From Planctomycetota bacterium (GTDB lineage: Bacteria; Planctomycetota; MHYJ01; JACPRB01): a stretch of 61,918 bases of DNA. The position numbers were made by a program, and so were the translations under genes. The stretch is from positions 64,064 through 125,981 of the forward strand of contig JACQVR010000094.1 of the NCBI GenBank assembly GCA_016209705.1, given 5' to 3'. Under the pieces are notes generated by a model that was given only the letters and a program-made list of their open reading frames with translations, did no database searches and was not told where the DNA came from. Shown piece by piece: positions 34,657 through 44,226 of the stretch. Each line of letters opens with the position of its first letter. The stretch's first letter is position 1.

Positions 34657-36543
34657 GTGAGCCCCGTGTTCATCGCGGCGGCGGTGACCCTGCTGGCGAG
34701 CGGCCTACCGCAGGACTCCCCTTCTCCCCCATACGAAATTCACGCCGAGCCGGCGACGGTTCTGAAAGGTTACGCGTTCAACCTCAAGGTGCGCCTTCTC
34801 GTCGAAGGAGCGACGGCGCGCACGGTCAACGGCTTCCTGAAGATCCAAGGGCTGTATCGACGCGCCGCCAAAGGGGAAGGACGGACGCCCGTGACGGAGC
34901 TCCCGATCGAGGCGGGGGAAGCCGAGTTGAAGAACGTCTTCCTGGATGGGGATTCGGCCGTAATCTCCGGTTTCGGCGCGCAGACGACCTATTCACCCCG
35001 ACGCCTGCCGGGATGGGTCAGCATTCTACCGCCTCTGGTAGCCATCCTATTGGCGATCCTCCTCCGCGAAGTGCTTCCGGCGCTCTTCGCCGGCATCTGG
35101 CTGGGGGCGCTATGTCTCTATGATTTCAATCCCTTCGCGTCGTTCCTGCGTTGCTTCGACGACATTCTTGTCTGGTCGCTCAGCGACGTCGGTCACATTC
35201 AGGTCTTATGCGTCACGCTGGCGCTCGGAGGCATGATCGGCATCCTCAGCCGTTCGGGAGGAACGAAGGGAATCGTCCATCTGATTTCGCGCGTGGCGCG
35301 CACGCCGCGGTCCGGCCAGCTCGCGGCGGCGGTCATGGGGACGTCGATCTTCTTCGACGACTACGCGAATTGCTACATCGTGGGCAACACGATCCGGCCG
35401 CTGACGGACCATCTTCGGGTTTCGCGGGAAAAGCTCTCCTATATCGTGGATTCGACGGCCGCTCCGGTGGCGACCATCGCGATCATCTCCGTGTGGGTGG
35501 GCACGCAGGTCGGATATCTATCCGACTACTTCCCGCAGCCGTACACGACGTTTCTCAACCTGATCCCTTACAGCTTCTATGCGCTGTTTGCTCTCCTGTT
35601 CGTCTATATGATCGTTCTCTCGCGCCGCGACTTCGGTCCCATGCTCGCGGCGGAGCGGCGATCCTACGCTAGCGGGAAGCTGATTCGCGACGGAGCCACC
35701 CCCCTCACGGGAGAGGAAATCACAGGTCTGGAGCCGCCGCCGGGCACGAAGGTCCTGGCCCGGAACGCCGTCGTGCCCATATTCGTTGTGATTTCGACGG
35801 TGCTGATCGGCCTCTACGTGAGCGGGCGTTCCGCGGTATCCGAGGAACTCCGGTCCGATCTAGGTCAAGTGATCGGGCATGCCGATTCGTACGCCGTTCT
35901 GATGTGGACCGCGTTCATCGGGACGGCCAGCGCGCTCGCGATGGCGGCGCTGACGAGAGCCCTCAGGCTCAAGCACGCGCTGGAAGCGTGGGTGAGCGGA
36001 TGCAAGGCGATGTTCGCCGCCATTTTGATTCTAACCATGGCCTGGATGCTGGGAGGGCTATGCAAGGATCGCCTTTTCACCGGCTATTTCGTCGTGGATA
36101 CGATGACGGGCTCACTGGATATCCGGTGGCTGCCGGCGATCACGTTCTTGGTTTGCGCGGCCATCTCCTTCTCCACCGGCACGTCGTGGGGCACGATGGG
36201 CATCGCGTTTCCGATCGTGCTGCCGCTGGTGGGCCCGGAAGTGGCCGTATCGGACCCGGTCCGGTTTGCCTCGCTGGCGGCCATCCTGAGCGGCGCGGTG
36301 TTCGGAGATCACGTTTCGCCGATCTCGGATACGACGATCCTTTCTTCCATGGCGTCGGCGGCGGACCATGTGGACCATGTGCGGACCCAGATGCCGTACG
36401 GCATGGTGGCCGGAGGAATGGCGCTCATTTCGTTCGTAGGAGCCGGGTTCGGAATCGCCTGGCCGTTCATGCTGCTCGTGGGGGCCGTCGTTCTCGGTGC
36501 GGTTATCTATTTCGTCGGCAAACCTTCGCAGGCGGTTCCCTGA
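34657..36543 (+). CDS. NhaC family Na+/H+ antiporter with N-terminal extracytoplasmic domain
   Basis: About 628 residues, longer than the usual 450-530. An N-terminal signal-like helix (VFIAAAVTLLASGLPQD) is followed by about 95 residues of soluble domain (EIHAEPATVLKGYAFNLKVR to LKNVFLDGDSAVISG). Then comes a ten-to-eleven-helix antiporter, with GTSIFFDDYANCYIVGNTIRP, DSTAAPVATIAIIS and FSTGTSWGTMGIAFPIVLP, typical of NhaC. It exchanges sodium (or an organic anion) for protons. Starts at TTG 34627, GTG 34657 or GTG 34666 are possible; the choice is not certain. No regulatory gene is adjacent. Confidence 0.88.
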   Translation: MSPVFIAAAVTLLASGLPQDSPSPPYEIHAEPATVLKGYAFNLKVRLLVEGATARTVNGFLKIQGLYRRAAKGEGRTPVTELPIEAGEAELKNVFLDGDSAVISGFGAQTTYSPRRLPGWVSILPPLVAILLAILLREVLPALFAGIWLGALCLYDFNPFASFLRCFDDILVWSLSDVGHIQVLCVTLALGGMIGILSRSGGTKGIVHLISRVARTPRSGQLAAAVMGTSIFFDDYANCYIVGNTIRPLTDHLRVSREKLSYIVDSTAAPVATIAIISVWVGTQVGYLSDYFPQPYTTFLNLIPYSFYALFALLFVYMIVLSRRDFGPMLAAERRSYASGKLIRDGATPLTGEEITGLEPPPGTKVLARNAVVPIFVVISTVLIGLYVSGRSAVSEELRSDLGQVIGHADSYAVLMWTAFIGTASALAMAALTRALRLKHALEAWVSGCKAMFAAILILTMAWMLGGLCKDRLFTGYFVVDTMTGSLDIRWLPAITFLVCAAISFSTGTSWGTMGIAFPIVLPLVGPEVAVSDPVRFASLAAILSGAVFGDHVSPISDTTILSSMASAADHVDHVRTQMPYGMVAGGMALISFVGAGFGIAWPFMLLVGAVVLGAVIYFVGKPSQAVP

Positions 36544-36609
36544 TTTCTTGACGGCCGTAAGGATTCATACGTACATTGTGCCGACTTTGAACTCGTTGAG
36601 GGGTCCCGC

Positions 36610-38202
36610 ATGTCATCCGAAAAGCAGGAATGGGGAACGCGGTTCGGCGTGATCCTGGCGGTGGCGGGATCCGCCGTCGGCTTGGGAAATTTTCTTCGCT
36701 TTCCGGGTCAAGCGGCGGCCAACGGCGGCGGCGCGTTCATGATCCCGTATTTTTGCGCGCTGCTGTTCCTGGGCATCCCCATTTGCTGGGCTGAATGGAC
36801 GATGGGGCGCTATGGGGGCCGAAGGGGCTTCCATTCGGCGCCCTCGATCCTGGGCATCATCGGCCGGGGCTCCGCCCCGCGTTACCTCGGAGTATTCGGC
36901 GTCCTCATTCCCCTTGCCGTTTCCTTCTATTACACCTACATCGAGGCCTGGTGTCTCGGATACGCCTGGCATTATCTGACCGGCGGCATCGGCGTGGACG
37001 CCGGCACTCCGGTCTCCGAGCAGACGGCCACGGCGGCCGACTTCTTCGCCGATTTCGTCGGACTCAATCAGCACGGCGTCATCGCCGGCGGCTCCATTCA
37101 AACCTTGGTATTCTGGCTCATCACGTTCGCGGTGAACATCCTGCTGGTCTACCGGGGCATTTCGAAGGGAATTGAAAAATTCTGTTCGTACGCCATGCCC
37201 GCGATGGCCATCTGCGCCGTCTTCGTTCTGATTCGGGTGCTCACGTTGGGCACGCCCGATCCCAAGGCGCCGGACCAGAATGTCGTCAATGGTCTCGGGT
37301 ACATGTGGAACCCCGACTTCAAGGCCCTGACCAACGCCCAGACGTGGCTCGCCGCCGCCGGACAGATCTTTTTCAGCTTGTCGGTGGGATTCGGCGTGAT
37401 CATCAACTACGCGTCCTACATGAAAAAGAAGGACGACGTCGTGCTCTCCGGGCTGACCGCCTCGGCGACGAACGAGCTGTTCGAGGTAGGGTTCGGCGGT
37501 TTGATCACGCTGACGGCGGCGTTCGTCTTCCTCGGCCTCTCCGGTACCATCGCCGCCGTGCAAGGCGGGACGTTCGGTCTGGGCTTCCAAACCCTGCCGG
37601 TGGTCTTCGCCCACATGCCGTTCGGCAACGTCATCGGCGCCATCTGGTTCTTCATGCTATTCTTGGCCGCGATCACCAGCTCCATCTCGATGTATCAGCC
37701 GTCGCTCGCCTTTTTCCAGGAAACCCTGGGCTGGACGCGCAAGGCGGCGACAACGCTCATGGTATCGATCTGCGTCATCGGCTCCTTCCTGGTGATGTAC
37801 TTCAGCAAAGGCGCCATTTTCCTGGGAACGATCGACGACTGGGTCGGCACGCTGATGATTTTCATCCTGGCCATGGTGGAAATCATCTGCTTCAGTTGGA
37901 TCTTCGGAATCGAACGCGGCCTGAAGGAAGCGCATCTCGGCGCGCACATTCAGATCCCGTATTTGTTCAGATTCGTGATGAAATACATCGCTCCCGTCTA
38001 TTTGTTGGTCGTGTTTGCGGCATTCTCGTACAACAACCTTCCGGTTTGGATCAAGGGGGTCGCGGATGAGCCGCTTAAGCTGGGAGCGCTGGGATTGATC
38101 GCCGCCGTGACCGCTTTTCTCGTCTTTTGCACCTGGATCGGCGCGAGGCGCTGGCGGGCCGCCGGGCTCGATATCGACGGCCGGCAACCGCAGGCCGATT
38201 GA
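36610..38202 (+). CDS. Sodium-dependent neurotransmitter-symporter family (NSS) transporter
   Basis: 530 residues, about 12 helices. TM1 carries VAGSAVGLGNFLRFPGQAA and the following GGGAFMIPYF, which contribute the sodium and substrate sites in LeuT. The protein couples sodium to uptake of an amino acid or similar; the substrate is unknown. A 45-residue single-helix protein is encoded 12 bp after it, like the MetPS pair of corynebacteria. The nhaC gene just upstream could sustain the sodium gradient. Confidence 0.92.
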   Translation: MSSEKQEWGTRFGVILAVAGSAVGLGNFLRFPGQAAANGGGAFMIPYFCALLFLGIPICWAEWTMGRYGGRRGFHSAPSILGIIGRGSAPRYLGVFGVLIPLAVSFYYTYIEAWCLGYAWHYLTGGIGVDAGTPVSEQTATAADFFADFVGLNQHGVIAGGSIQTLVFWLITFAVNILLVYRGISKGIEKFCSYAMPAMAICAVFVLIRVLTLGTPDPKAPDQNVVNGLGYMWNPDFKALTNAQTWLAAAGQIFFSLSVGFGVIINYASYMKKKDDVVLSGLTASATNELFEVGFGGLITLTAAFVFLGLSGTIAAVQGGTFGLGFQTLPVVFAHMPFGNVIGAIWFFMLFLAAITSSISMYQPSLAFFQETLGWTRKAATTLMVSICVIGSFLVMYFSKGAIFLGTIDDWVGTLMIFILAMVEIICFSWIFGIERGLKEAHLGAHIQIPYLFRFVMKYIAPVYLLVVFAAFSYNNLPVWIKGVADEPLKLGALGLIAAVTAFLVFCTWIGARRWRAAGLDIDGRQPQAD

Positions 38203-38214
38203 AGGAGTTTTCCG

Positions 38215-38352
38215 ATGACCTTTATGGGCTGGGTCTTCCTGGGCGTATCGCTCACCTGCGTCTGGGGTCTCACCATCTGGTGCTATGCGAAGGTGCTGCG
38301 GCTCCCCCCGGAGGAGATCGCCCAGGAACCACAGGACTTCAGCAGCGCCTGA
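38215..38352 (+). CDS. Small single-helix protein, probable NSS transporter accessory subunit
   Basis: 45 residues, MTFMGWVFLGVSLTCVWGLT then IWCYAKVLRLPPEEIAQEPQ and DFSSA. One membrane helix spans about residues 5-27. GAAGGAG lies 8 nt before the ATG. In Corynebacterium, MetS is a tiny membrane partner needed by the NSS-type transporter MetP; small genes follow NSS genes elsewhere too. That role is inferred from position and topology only. The ORF is too short for many gene callers. Confidence 0.8.
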   Translation: MTFMGWVFLGVSLTCVWGLTIWCYAKVLRLPPEEIAQEPQDFSSA

Positions 38353-38419
38353 AACCGGCTTGCGTCCCTCGGTCCTGAAAAACCTTCCGGCCTCCGGGCG
38401 CCGAGAGTAGACTTGTCGC

Positions 38420-38713
38420 ATGGCCATCGATCGGGACGCCGTCCGGAAGATCGCCCACCTCGCGCGGTTGGAGCTGTCGGAGGCCGAGATCGAACTGTAT
38501 CAGGCGCAGCTTGGGGGCATCCTCGATCACATCGAGAAACTCCGCGAGCTGAACGTCGAAGGGGTGGAACCTCTGGCTCATGCGGCGGCGCTGGCCACCG
38601 TCCATCGGGAAGACGAGCCGCGTCCCGGTCTGTCCACCGAGGACGCACTGAGCAACGCCCCCGAAAAGATCGGTCCCTATTTTGTGGTCCCCCGCATCCT
38701 TGACGCGCCGTGA
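38420..38713 (+). CDS. gatC: Aspartyl/glutamyl-tRNA(Asn/Gln) amidotransferase subunit C
   Basis: 97 residues. VRKIAHLARLELSEAEIELY and LGGILDHIEKLRELNVEGVE are typical of GatC, and the C-terminal GPYFVVPRILD too. GatC holds GatA and GatB together in the complex that converts misacylated Glu-tRNA(Gln) and Asp-tRNA(Asn). It overlaps gatA by GTGA. gatB is not in the window. Confidence 0.95.
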   Translation: MAIDRDAVRKIAHLARLELSEAEIELYQAQLGGILDHIEKLRELNVEGVEPLAHAAALATVHREDEPRPGLSTEDALSNAPEKIGPYFVVPRILDAP

Positions 38714-40155
38714 GCCGCGATCTTCTCTATCGGTCGGCCCGCCAGATCGCCGCCGACGTTCGGACAGGAAAGATTTCCGCCGCCGAGGTCGCGCGGGCGT
38801 TTCTGGACCGGATCGAGGCGACGGACGGACAACTCAAGGCGTTCATCACGCTCTCTCCGATCGCGGAGCCTCCCAACCCGGCGGGACCTCTGGCCGGCGT
38901 GCCGGTCGTCCTCAAGGACAATCTGTGCACGCGGGATGTCCCCACGACCTGCGGATCGAAGATCCTGCGAGACTATCGCGCTCCCTACGAGGCCACCGTG
39001 GTCACCCGGCTCCGCGCGGCGGGCGCGACGATCCTGGGCAAGACGAATCTGGACGAGTTCGCGATGGGTTCCTCCACCGAGAACTCCGCGTTCTTCACGA
39101 CGCGCAACCCCTGGGATCTCGATCGCGTCCCCGGCGGGTCTTCGGGAGGGTCCGCCGCAGCCGTGGCGGCCGGACAAGCGTGCGCGGCGCTCGGATCCGA
39201 TACGGGCGGATCCATTCGCCAGCCCGCCGCGCTGTGCGGCGTGGTCGGATTCAAGCCCACCTACGGGCGGGTATCCCGGTACGGGCTGGTGGCGTTCGGA
39301 TCGAGCCTGGATCAGATCGGTCCGATCACGCGCGACGTGGCCGACGCGGCGCTGTTGCTTCAGGTGATCGGGGGCCCCGATCCCCTGGATTCGACCAGTC
39401 TCCCGGACCCGCCTCCCGATTACCTCAACCAGATCGAGCGCGATATCCGCGGCCTTCGCATCGGACTGCCCAAGGAATATTTCGGCGAAGGTCTGGATTC
39501 CGAAGTGCGGGCGCGGGTGATGGAGGCGCTGAAGCTTCTGGAATCACGAGGAGCGACGCTGACGGACGTCGAACTTCCCCTGACGCCCTACGCCATCGCG
39601 ACCTACTACATCGTGGCACCTTCGGAGGCCAGCTCCAACCTCGCGCGTTACGACGGCGTCCACTACGGCCATCGGACGGAAGCGTCGGGAAGCCTGATCG
39701 ACCTTTATGCACGCTCGCGCGCCGAAGGTTTCGGCCCGGAGGTGCGCCGGCGAATCATCTTGGGCACGTTTGCGCTCTCGAGCGACCGCATCGACGCCTA
39801 CTACCATCGGGCCCAGAGGGTGCGCCGCCTGATCGCGCGCGACTTCGAGCGCGCGTTCCGGCTCGTCGACGTGATCGCCGGGCCGACGTCGCCCACGGCG
39901 GCTTTTCGAATCGGAGAAAAAGCGGCCGATCCGCTGTCCATGTACCTGTGCGACGTGTATACCGTCTCCGCGAACCTCGCGGGAATTCCGGGACTCTCGG
40001 TCCCGTGCGGATTCACGTCGTCGGACTTGCCCGTCGGACTCCAGATCTTGGGACGCGCGCTGGACGATTTGACCGTGCTCCAAGTCGGCCGCGCCTACGA
40101 GCGGGAAACCGGACCGATGACGCGGCGCCCTCCGCTTCCAGCTCCGAGCTCCTAG
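38710..40155 (+). CDS. gatA: Aspartyl/glutamyl-tRNA(Asn/Gln) amidotransferase subunit A
   Basis: 481 residues from a GTG overlapping the gatC stop. The amidase catalytic triad Lys-Ser-Ser is seen as VVLKDNL, GSDTGGSIRQPAA and the nucleophile region VPGGSSGGSAAAVAAGQ. FKPTYGRVSRYGLVAFGSSLDQ is diagnostic of GatA. It releases ammonia from glutamine for the transamidation. The gene ends in a spacer of AGCTCC-type words (40135-40177). Confidence 0.96.
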   Translation: MSRDLLYRSARQIAADVRTGKISAAEVARAFLDRIEATDGQLKAFITLSPIAEPPNPAGPLAGVPVVLKDNLCTRDVPTTCGSKILRDYRAPYEATVVTRLRAAGATILGKTNLDEFAMGSSTENSAFFTTRNPWDLDRVPGGSSGGSAAAVAAGQACAALGSDTGGSIRQPAALCGVVGFKPTYGRVSRYGLVAFGSSLDQIGPITRDVADAALLLQVIGGPDPLDSTSLPDPPPDYLNQIERDIRGLRIGLPKEYFGEGLDSEVRARVMEALKLLESRGATLTDVELPLTPYAIATYYIVAPSEASSNLARYDGVHYGHRTEASGSLIDLYARSRAEGFGPEVRRRIILGTFALSSDRIDAYYHRAQRVRRLIARDFERAFRLVDVIAGPTSPTAAFRIGEKAADPLSMYLCDVYTVSANLAGIPGLSVPCGFTSSDLPVGLQILGRALDDLTVLQVGRAYERETGPMTRRPPLPAPSS

Positions 40156-40177
40156 CTTCCGGCTCCCAGCCTGCCCT

Positions 40178-40975
40178 TTACGCGTGTCCGTTGCGGTTGC
40201 GCCACAACAGCTTCTCCAACACGGCGCGCTCCTCGGGATTGAGGTCCTTGAAGACGCGATCCTTCGCCGTGATGCGCTCGCGGCGCATGATTTCGCGGAT
40301 CGTGGTCTTGATGAGCTGGGCGCCTGAAAACGTGACCACCTCTTCGATCCGGTACAGACGGATGAGCGGCACCAGCGCCCGGCGATCTCCCACTTTCTCC
40401 ACCGCGGCCACCAAGCCGTCCGGCACGCGCCGCCGGCCGTCGCCCAGCATGCCGAGCAGGTCGTCGAGCCCCGCGGCGCTGTCCAGGCCGGCCAACACGC
40501 CGTGAAGGCGCACCTTCGCCGCCACGCAGACGTCCGTCAGAAGGCGGTCGTGATTGTGCTTGATGCGCCGGTTCAACTTCCCGAGCTGGGCCGCCACGAT
40601 CGTCGCCACGCGGCGGTCGCCGACGTTGCTCAGCACCTCGACGAACAGCTCGATGAGGTACACGTCCTCCCGCTTCCGGATTTCGCGGATCTGCGAGAGC
40701 CCGCGAAGGACCGCCGGCAAACACGGTTTGCCGATCTCCTCCAGCGCCTCCTCGAAACTGCGCAGGAATTGATGGGGCATCGGCTTCGTGAGCAGCGTCT
40801 CGGCCAGGACTTCGGCGCCGCGCTGTCCGAACTTCTCCAAGCCGCTGGCGGACTCGGAACGCACGGCGTAATCTTCGGAGGTAAGGTCTTTGATGTGCTT
40901 GCGGATCTCGACGACGACGGCGGAATTCTGGCTCCCCCCTGGGGGCTCTGCTTTCGCTGAGTCGGAATCGGCCAT
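40178..40975 (-). CDS. HEAT-like repeat protein, function unknown
   Basis: 265 residues. After a Ser/Ala/Pro-rich N-terminus it is all alpha, with helices such as IRKHIKDLTSEDYAVRSESA and LIELFVEVLSNVGDRRVATI, and VEKVGDRRALVPLIRLYRIE. These fit HEAT/armadillo repeats. No signal peptide or catalytic motif is visible. It lies 72 bp downstream of the Ski2-like helicase gene on the same strand and may be expressed with it. The convergent gatA ends 22 bp away. Confidence 0.75.
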   Translation of the reverse strand: MADSDSAKAEPPGGSQNSAVVVEIRKHIKDLTSEDYAVRSESASGLEKFGQRGAEVLAETLLTKPMPHQFLRSFEEALEEIGKPCLPAVLRGLSQIREIRKREDVYLIELFVEVLSNVGDRRVATIVAAQLGKLNRRIKHNHDRLLTDVCVAAKVRLHGVLAGLDSAAGLDDLLGMLGDGRRRVPDGLVAAVEKVGDRRALVPLIRLYRIEEVVTFSGAQLIKTTIREIMRRERITAKDRVFKDLNPEERAVLEKLLWRNRNGHA

Positions 40976-41047
40976 CAGGTCCCTCCTCTCCTCCGGACCG
41001 CCGGAGAAAAAAATAGTTTCAACCCCACATCCCGACGCACTGCGAAA

Positions 41048-43120
41048 TTATACCTCGCGCGAGTTCGATGTAAAGCGCGCGGGAATATTTTCAGAAATTT
41101 TTTCGGTCGCGACCGTCGGTGAAAAGGGTGTCTCGGCGTCCGTGGGGCCCAGCCGGAGCTGGCGTTCCGCGTCCACCACGTCTCGATGGAGCCGTTCCAC
41201 CGTGGCTCGCAGCCGCGGCCGGATCGGGTCGTCCGGGGCGATCGCGTAGAACGCCGTGCGCAGAAGCTGGATCGCAAGCCGGAAATGGCGCACGAGGTCG
41301 CCGTCGCTGGCTCCGGTGTGCGCCGACAACTCCTCCCAGGCGCACCCTCCGGCCCACGCCGCCACCGCGCTCATCAAACGGAAATCCAGTTCCTTGATCC
41401 GGTCCTCGAGGTCCACGGCGTCCTCGGCGTGGAGGATCGGATCGACGGCCCGATACGCGGCTTTGCGCAGCCACCGCAGTCGCGGCGTATCGGATTTGCG
41501 GTGCCAGTCCGACTTCTTGGCCTCGTACGTGATCGCGCCGAAGAGGACGGCCAGTTCCTGCTCGCGCAGGTCCCGGAGCACTCCGCGGGAGTACAGTTCC
41601 GTCACTTGAAGTTCGTATCCCTGAATCTGCTTGGCGAACCGGCCCTTGGGCGTGAGCGCGCGATCCCGCAAATATCCCAGCGTTCGCAGCACCTGGAGTT
41701 TCTTTTTCATCTCGCGGAGCTTGCGCTCCACAGCCCGCGGGTTCAGCCGACCGCCTCCTTCGGGGGACGGGCCGCCTTCCTGCTCATGGGCGAACGATTT
41801 CTCGGCGGCCGCCAGGACCTTGTCTCCCAGGCGCTCGTACAGCGTCAAGAGCGTGGCGTAGGACAGGTTGAATTGCGAGCGGAGCGGTTCGATCTCTCCG
41901 TGGATCACTTTGCGGATGTCGCGGGATCGGACGTGCGGCCATTCCGCCACGGAATAGACGTACCCGGCGCGATCGAGGCCGCGCCGGCCGGCCCTTCCGG
42001 ACATCTGATGATGCTCGCGCGTCCGCAGATACGCGACGCGAACGCCGTCGTATTTGTGCAGCGTGTTGAACACGACGGTACGGGCGGGCATGTTCACGCC
42101 GACGGCGAACGTCTCCGTCGCGAACAGCAACTTCAGAAGCCCGGTGGTGAACATCCGTTCGACCACTTCCTTCAGCGTCGGAAGCAGGCCCGCGTGATGG
42201 TAGGCCGTGCCCCGCGCCAGCAAGTCGCGCAGTTGGCGGCAGGTGGGATCATCCGCGGGAATGGCGTAGCGGGCGGTCAATTCGTCGAAGCGCGACAGCA
42301 TGTGGCGTCGCTCCGGATCGCTCAGCAGCGGCCGGCGCACCAGGGCGGCGAATTCCTCGCACTCCCGCCGATTGAAGGCGAACCATAGCGCGGGCAGGCG
42401 ATCCTCCTCGGTGAGATGATCGATGAGGCGGGCGCGCCACGCGTGCGGATTCAGATGGCGGTCCAGCCGCCTGAAATACGTGCCGAAATCGCGGGAACGC
42501 TCCAGCTTGTCGAGCTGCTCGAGCGCGCGCAATCCCAGCCCCGGCACGTAGATCTGGTGCTTCAGGGGCACGGGCCGGTTGCGCTCCACGATCGTCTCCA
42601 GCGGCGTCCCGGGCCGCACCCGGCGGATCCACTGGGCCAAGGCGTAAATGTTGGGAACGGTCGCGGAGAGGCACAGGAAACGGATGTGCGCGGGCGCGAA
42701 GATGATGGATTCCTCCCAGACCGTCCCGCGTTCGATGTCGTCCAAGTAGTGGATTTCATCGAAGACGACGGTGGCCACGTCCGCCAAGCTTTCGGGAGAT
42801 TCGAAGATGGTGTTGCGAAAGATCTCCGTGGTCATGAGCAGGATGGAGGCGTCGGGGTTCAGCGTGACGTCGCCCGTTTTGATGCCGACGCGGTCGCCGT
42901 AGGCGGCGGTGAAATCGCGAAACTTCTGGTTCGAGAGGGCCTTGATCGGCGCCGTATAGATGGCGCGCCGGCCTTCCGCCACGCGCTTTTCAACCGCGTA
43001 TTCGGCGATGAGCGTCTTGCCGGCGCCGGTCGGGGCGGCCACGAGCACGGAGGCTTCCCGGTTGACGGCGTGGATCGCCTGCTCTTGAAAAGGATCGAGC
43101 GTGACGCCTTTGTAGTCCAC
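41048..43120 (-). CDS. Ski2-like DEAD/DEAH-box RNA helicase
   Basis: 690 residues. Motif I AAPTGAGKTLIAEYAVEKR lies near residue 28-46, motif II VVFDEIHYLDD near 118, motif III LSATVPN, then LLFATETFAVGVNMPARTVVF (IV-V) and QMSGRAGRRGLDRAGY (VI). The C-terminus (HAEDAVDLEDRIKELDFRLM, WAGGCAWEELSAHTGASDGD) resembles the DSHCT region of Mtr4/Ski2, as in actinobacterial HelY and cyanobacterial homologues. It probably unwinds RNA, perhaps with exonucleases or ribosomes. The gene is upstream of the HEAT-like gene. Confidence 0.9.
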   Translation of the reverse strand: MDYKGVTLDPFQEQAIHAVNREASVLVAAPTGAGKTLIAEYAVEKRVAEGRRAIYTAPIKALSNQKFRDFTAAYGDRVGIKTGDVTLNPDASILLMTTEIFRNTIFESPESLADVATVVFDEIHYLDDIERGTVWEESIIFAPAHIRFLCLSATVPNIYALAQWIRRVRPGTPLETIVERNRPVPLKHQIYVPGLGLRALEQLDKLERSRDFGTYFRRLDRHLNPHAWRARLIDHLTEEDRLPALWFAFNRRECEEFAALVRRPLLSDPERRHMLSRFDELTARYAIPADDPTCRQLRDLLARGTAYHHAGLLPTLKEVVERMFTTGLLKLLFATETFAVGVNMPARTVVFNTLHKYDGVRVAYLRTREHHQMSGRAGRRGLDRAGYVYSVAEWPHVRSRDIRKVIHGEIEPLRSQFNLSYATLLTLYERLGDKVLAAAEKSFAHEQEGGPSPEGGGRLNPRAVERKLREMKKKLQVLRTLGYLRDRALTPKGRFAKQIQGYELQVTELYSRGVLRDLREQELAVLFGAITYEAKKSDWHRKSDTPRLRWLRKAAYRAVDPILHAEDAVDLEDRIKELDFRLMSAVAAWAGGCAWEELSAHTGASDGDLVRHFRLAIQLLRTAFYAIAPDDPIRPRLRATVERLHRDVVDAERQLRLGPTDAETPFSPTVATEKISENIPARFTSNSREV

Positions 43121-43136
43121 GAGTACTCAGGCTCGC

Positions 43137-43174
43137 CCCGCCCCATGATCGGGCCTTTTCGAAGAACGGGCGGG
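43137..43174 (-). repeat. GC hairpin downstream of the coiled-coil gene (CCCGCCC family)
   Basis: CCCGCCC (43137-43143) pairs with GGGCGGG (43168-43174), with TTTTCGAAGAAC between. It lies between the coiled-coil gene stop at 43300 and the helicase start. Confidence 0.45.
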
Positions 43175-43299
43175 ACTCGCTTCGGAGATGGCGGGCGTTA
43201 CTCGGGGCCAGGCGCGTCGAGGCGCCCGCCGGTTCGCCGGATCAGCGGCATGCCGCCGGAGGCCGCACGCCGCGTCCATGGTGGGACGGGCTGACAGGA

Positions 43300-44130
43300 T
43301 CAGGGGGTTTCTTCCTTCTTCTCTTTTTCCGTTTCCTCGGGCGTTTCCTCTTTTTTCTTTTCTTCGACCTTCTCCTGACCTTCCGCCGGCCCTTCTTTTT
43401 TCTGCTCCTCCTTGAGCGCCTGCTGCTCGGTGTACAGCTTGTACTGCAACCACGACTCGTAGTTGTTCATGAAGTCGATCTCTTCCTCCGTGGGGAAGAT
43501 CCGGAGGATCGTCTTGTTTTGTAGCTCCTTGATTTTTTCGGGACCCCAGCCGGCGGACGGCGGGAACTTTTCGAACAAAGCTTTCCCTTTTTGCAGCATC
43601 TCGTTCAGTCCGCCGACCACCTCCTTGGCCTCGCGTTCCTTTTTTCGCCGTTCCGCGTCCTCGCGCTCCTTGGCCTCCTCCAGCTCCGCCTCCGCCATGA
43701 GGGAACGTCGCGCCGCGTCCTCCTCCGCCATCCGGATCAAGGCCTGTTCTCGGGCCTTGGCGCGGGCTTCCAATTCCGCGGGCGTCAATCCCGGCAGCTT
43801 GCGCGCGGACCGGATCAAGGCGCGACTTACGCCCAAGCGCCCCGACTTCAATCCGGCGAACTCCTCGGACACGTCCAGATAGATCACTTTCATGCCTTGC
43901 ACGGCGGCCGCTTTCTCCTCATCGGTCAGCTCGCGGATCCGCTCGTCGCGCTTCGCGCTCGGAAACCGCGGGTCTTCGGGAAGGATCCGGCCGATAAATC
44001 CGTATCCGGAGATCAAGGAAATCTCGACGCGGTCACCGACTCTAAGGTCCTTCAGCGGGTCCGGCCGCGTGTCCTGCGTTCCGCCCCACGCAATCAAACC
44101 CGCCATCACTCCGGCGATCGTCGCATTCAT
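43300..44130 (-). CDS. Secreted coiled-coil protein, function unknown
   Basis: 276 residues. MNATIAGVMAGLIAWGGTQD looks like a weak signal peptide. Next comes a beta-type region that could be a small barrel (LRVGDRVEISLISGYGFIGRILPEDP). A long charged helix follows (LEARAKAREQALIRMAEEDA, LEEAKEREDAERRKKEREAK), then EEEIDFMNNYESWLQYKLY and a Glu/Lys-rich tail. The composition resembles the protein at 22635. No domain is recognised. It is divergent from tpiA. Confidence 0.75.
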   Translation of the reverse strand: MNATIAGVMAGLIAWGGTQDTRPDPLKDLRVGDRVEISLISGYGFIGRILPEDPRFPSAKRDERIRELTDEEKAAAVQGMKVIYLDVSEEFAGLKSGRLGVSRALIRSARKLPGLTPAELEARAKAREQALIRMAEEDAARRSLMAEAELEEAKEREDAERRKKEREAKEVVGGLNEMLQKGKALFEKFPPSAGWGPEKIKELQNKTILRIFPTEEEIDFMNNYESWLQYKLYTEQQALKEEQKKEGPAEGQEKVEEKKKEETPEETEKEKKEETP

Positions 44131-44226
44131 AGGCAGCGTCCTCTAGAATCATGATAGCAACGGCCTTCAAGAATGGTCAATTGCGAGGAACGAGCTCCGC
44201 GATGCGGCCATGCGTTCACTTTACGG

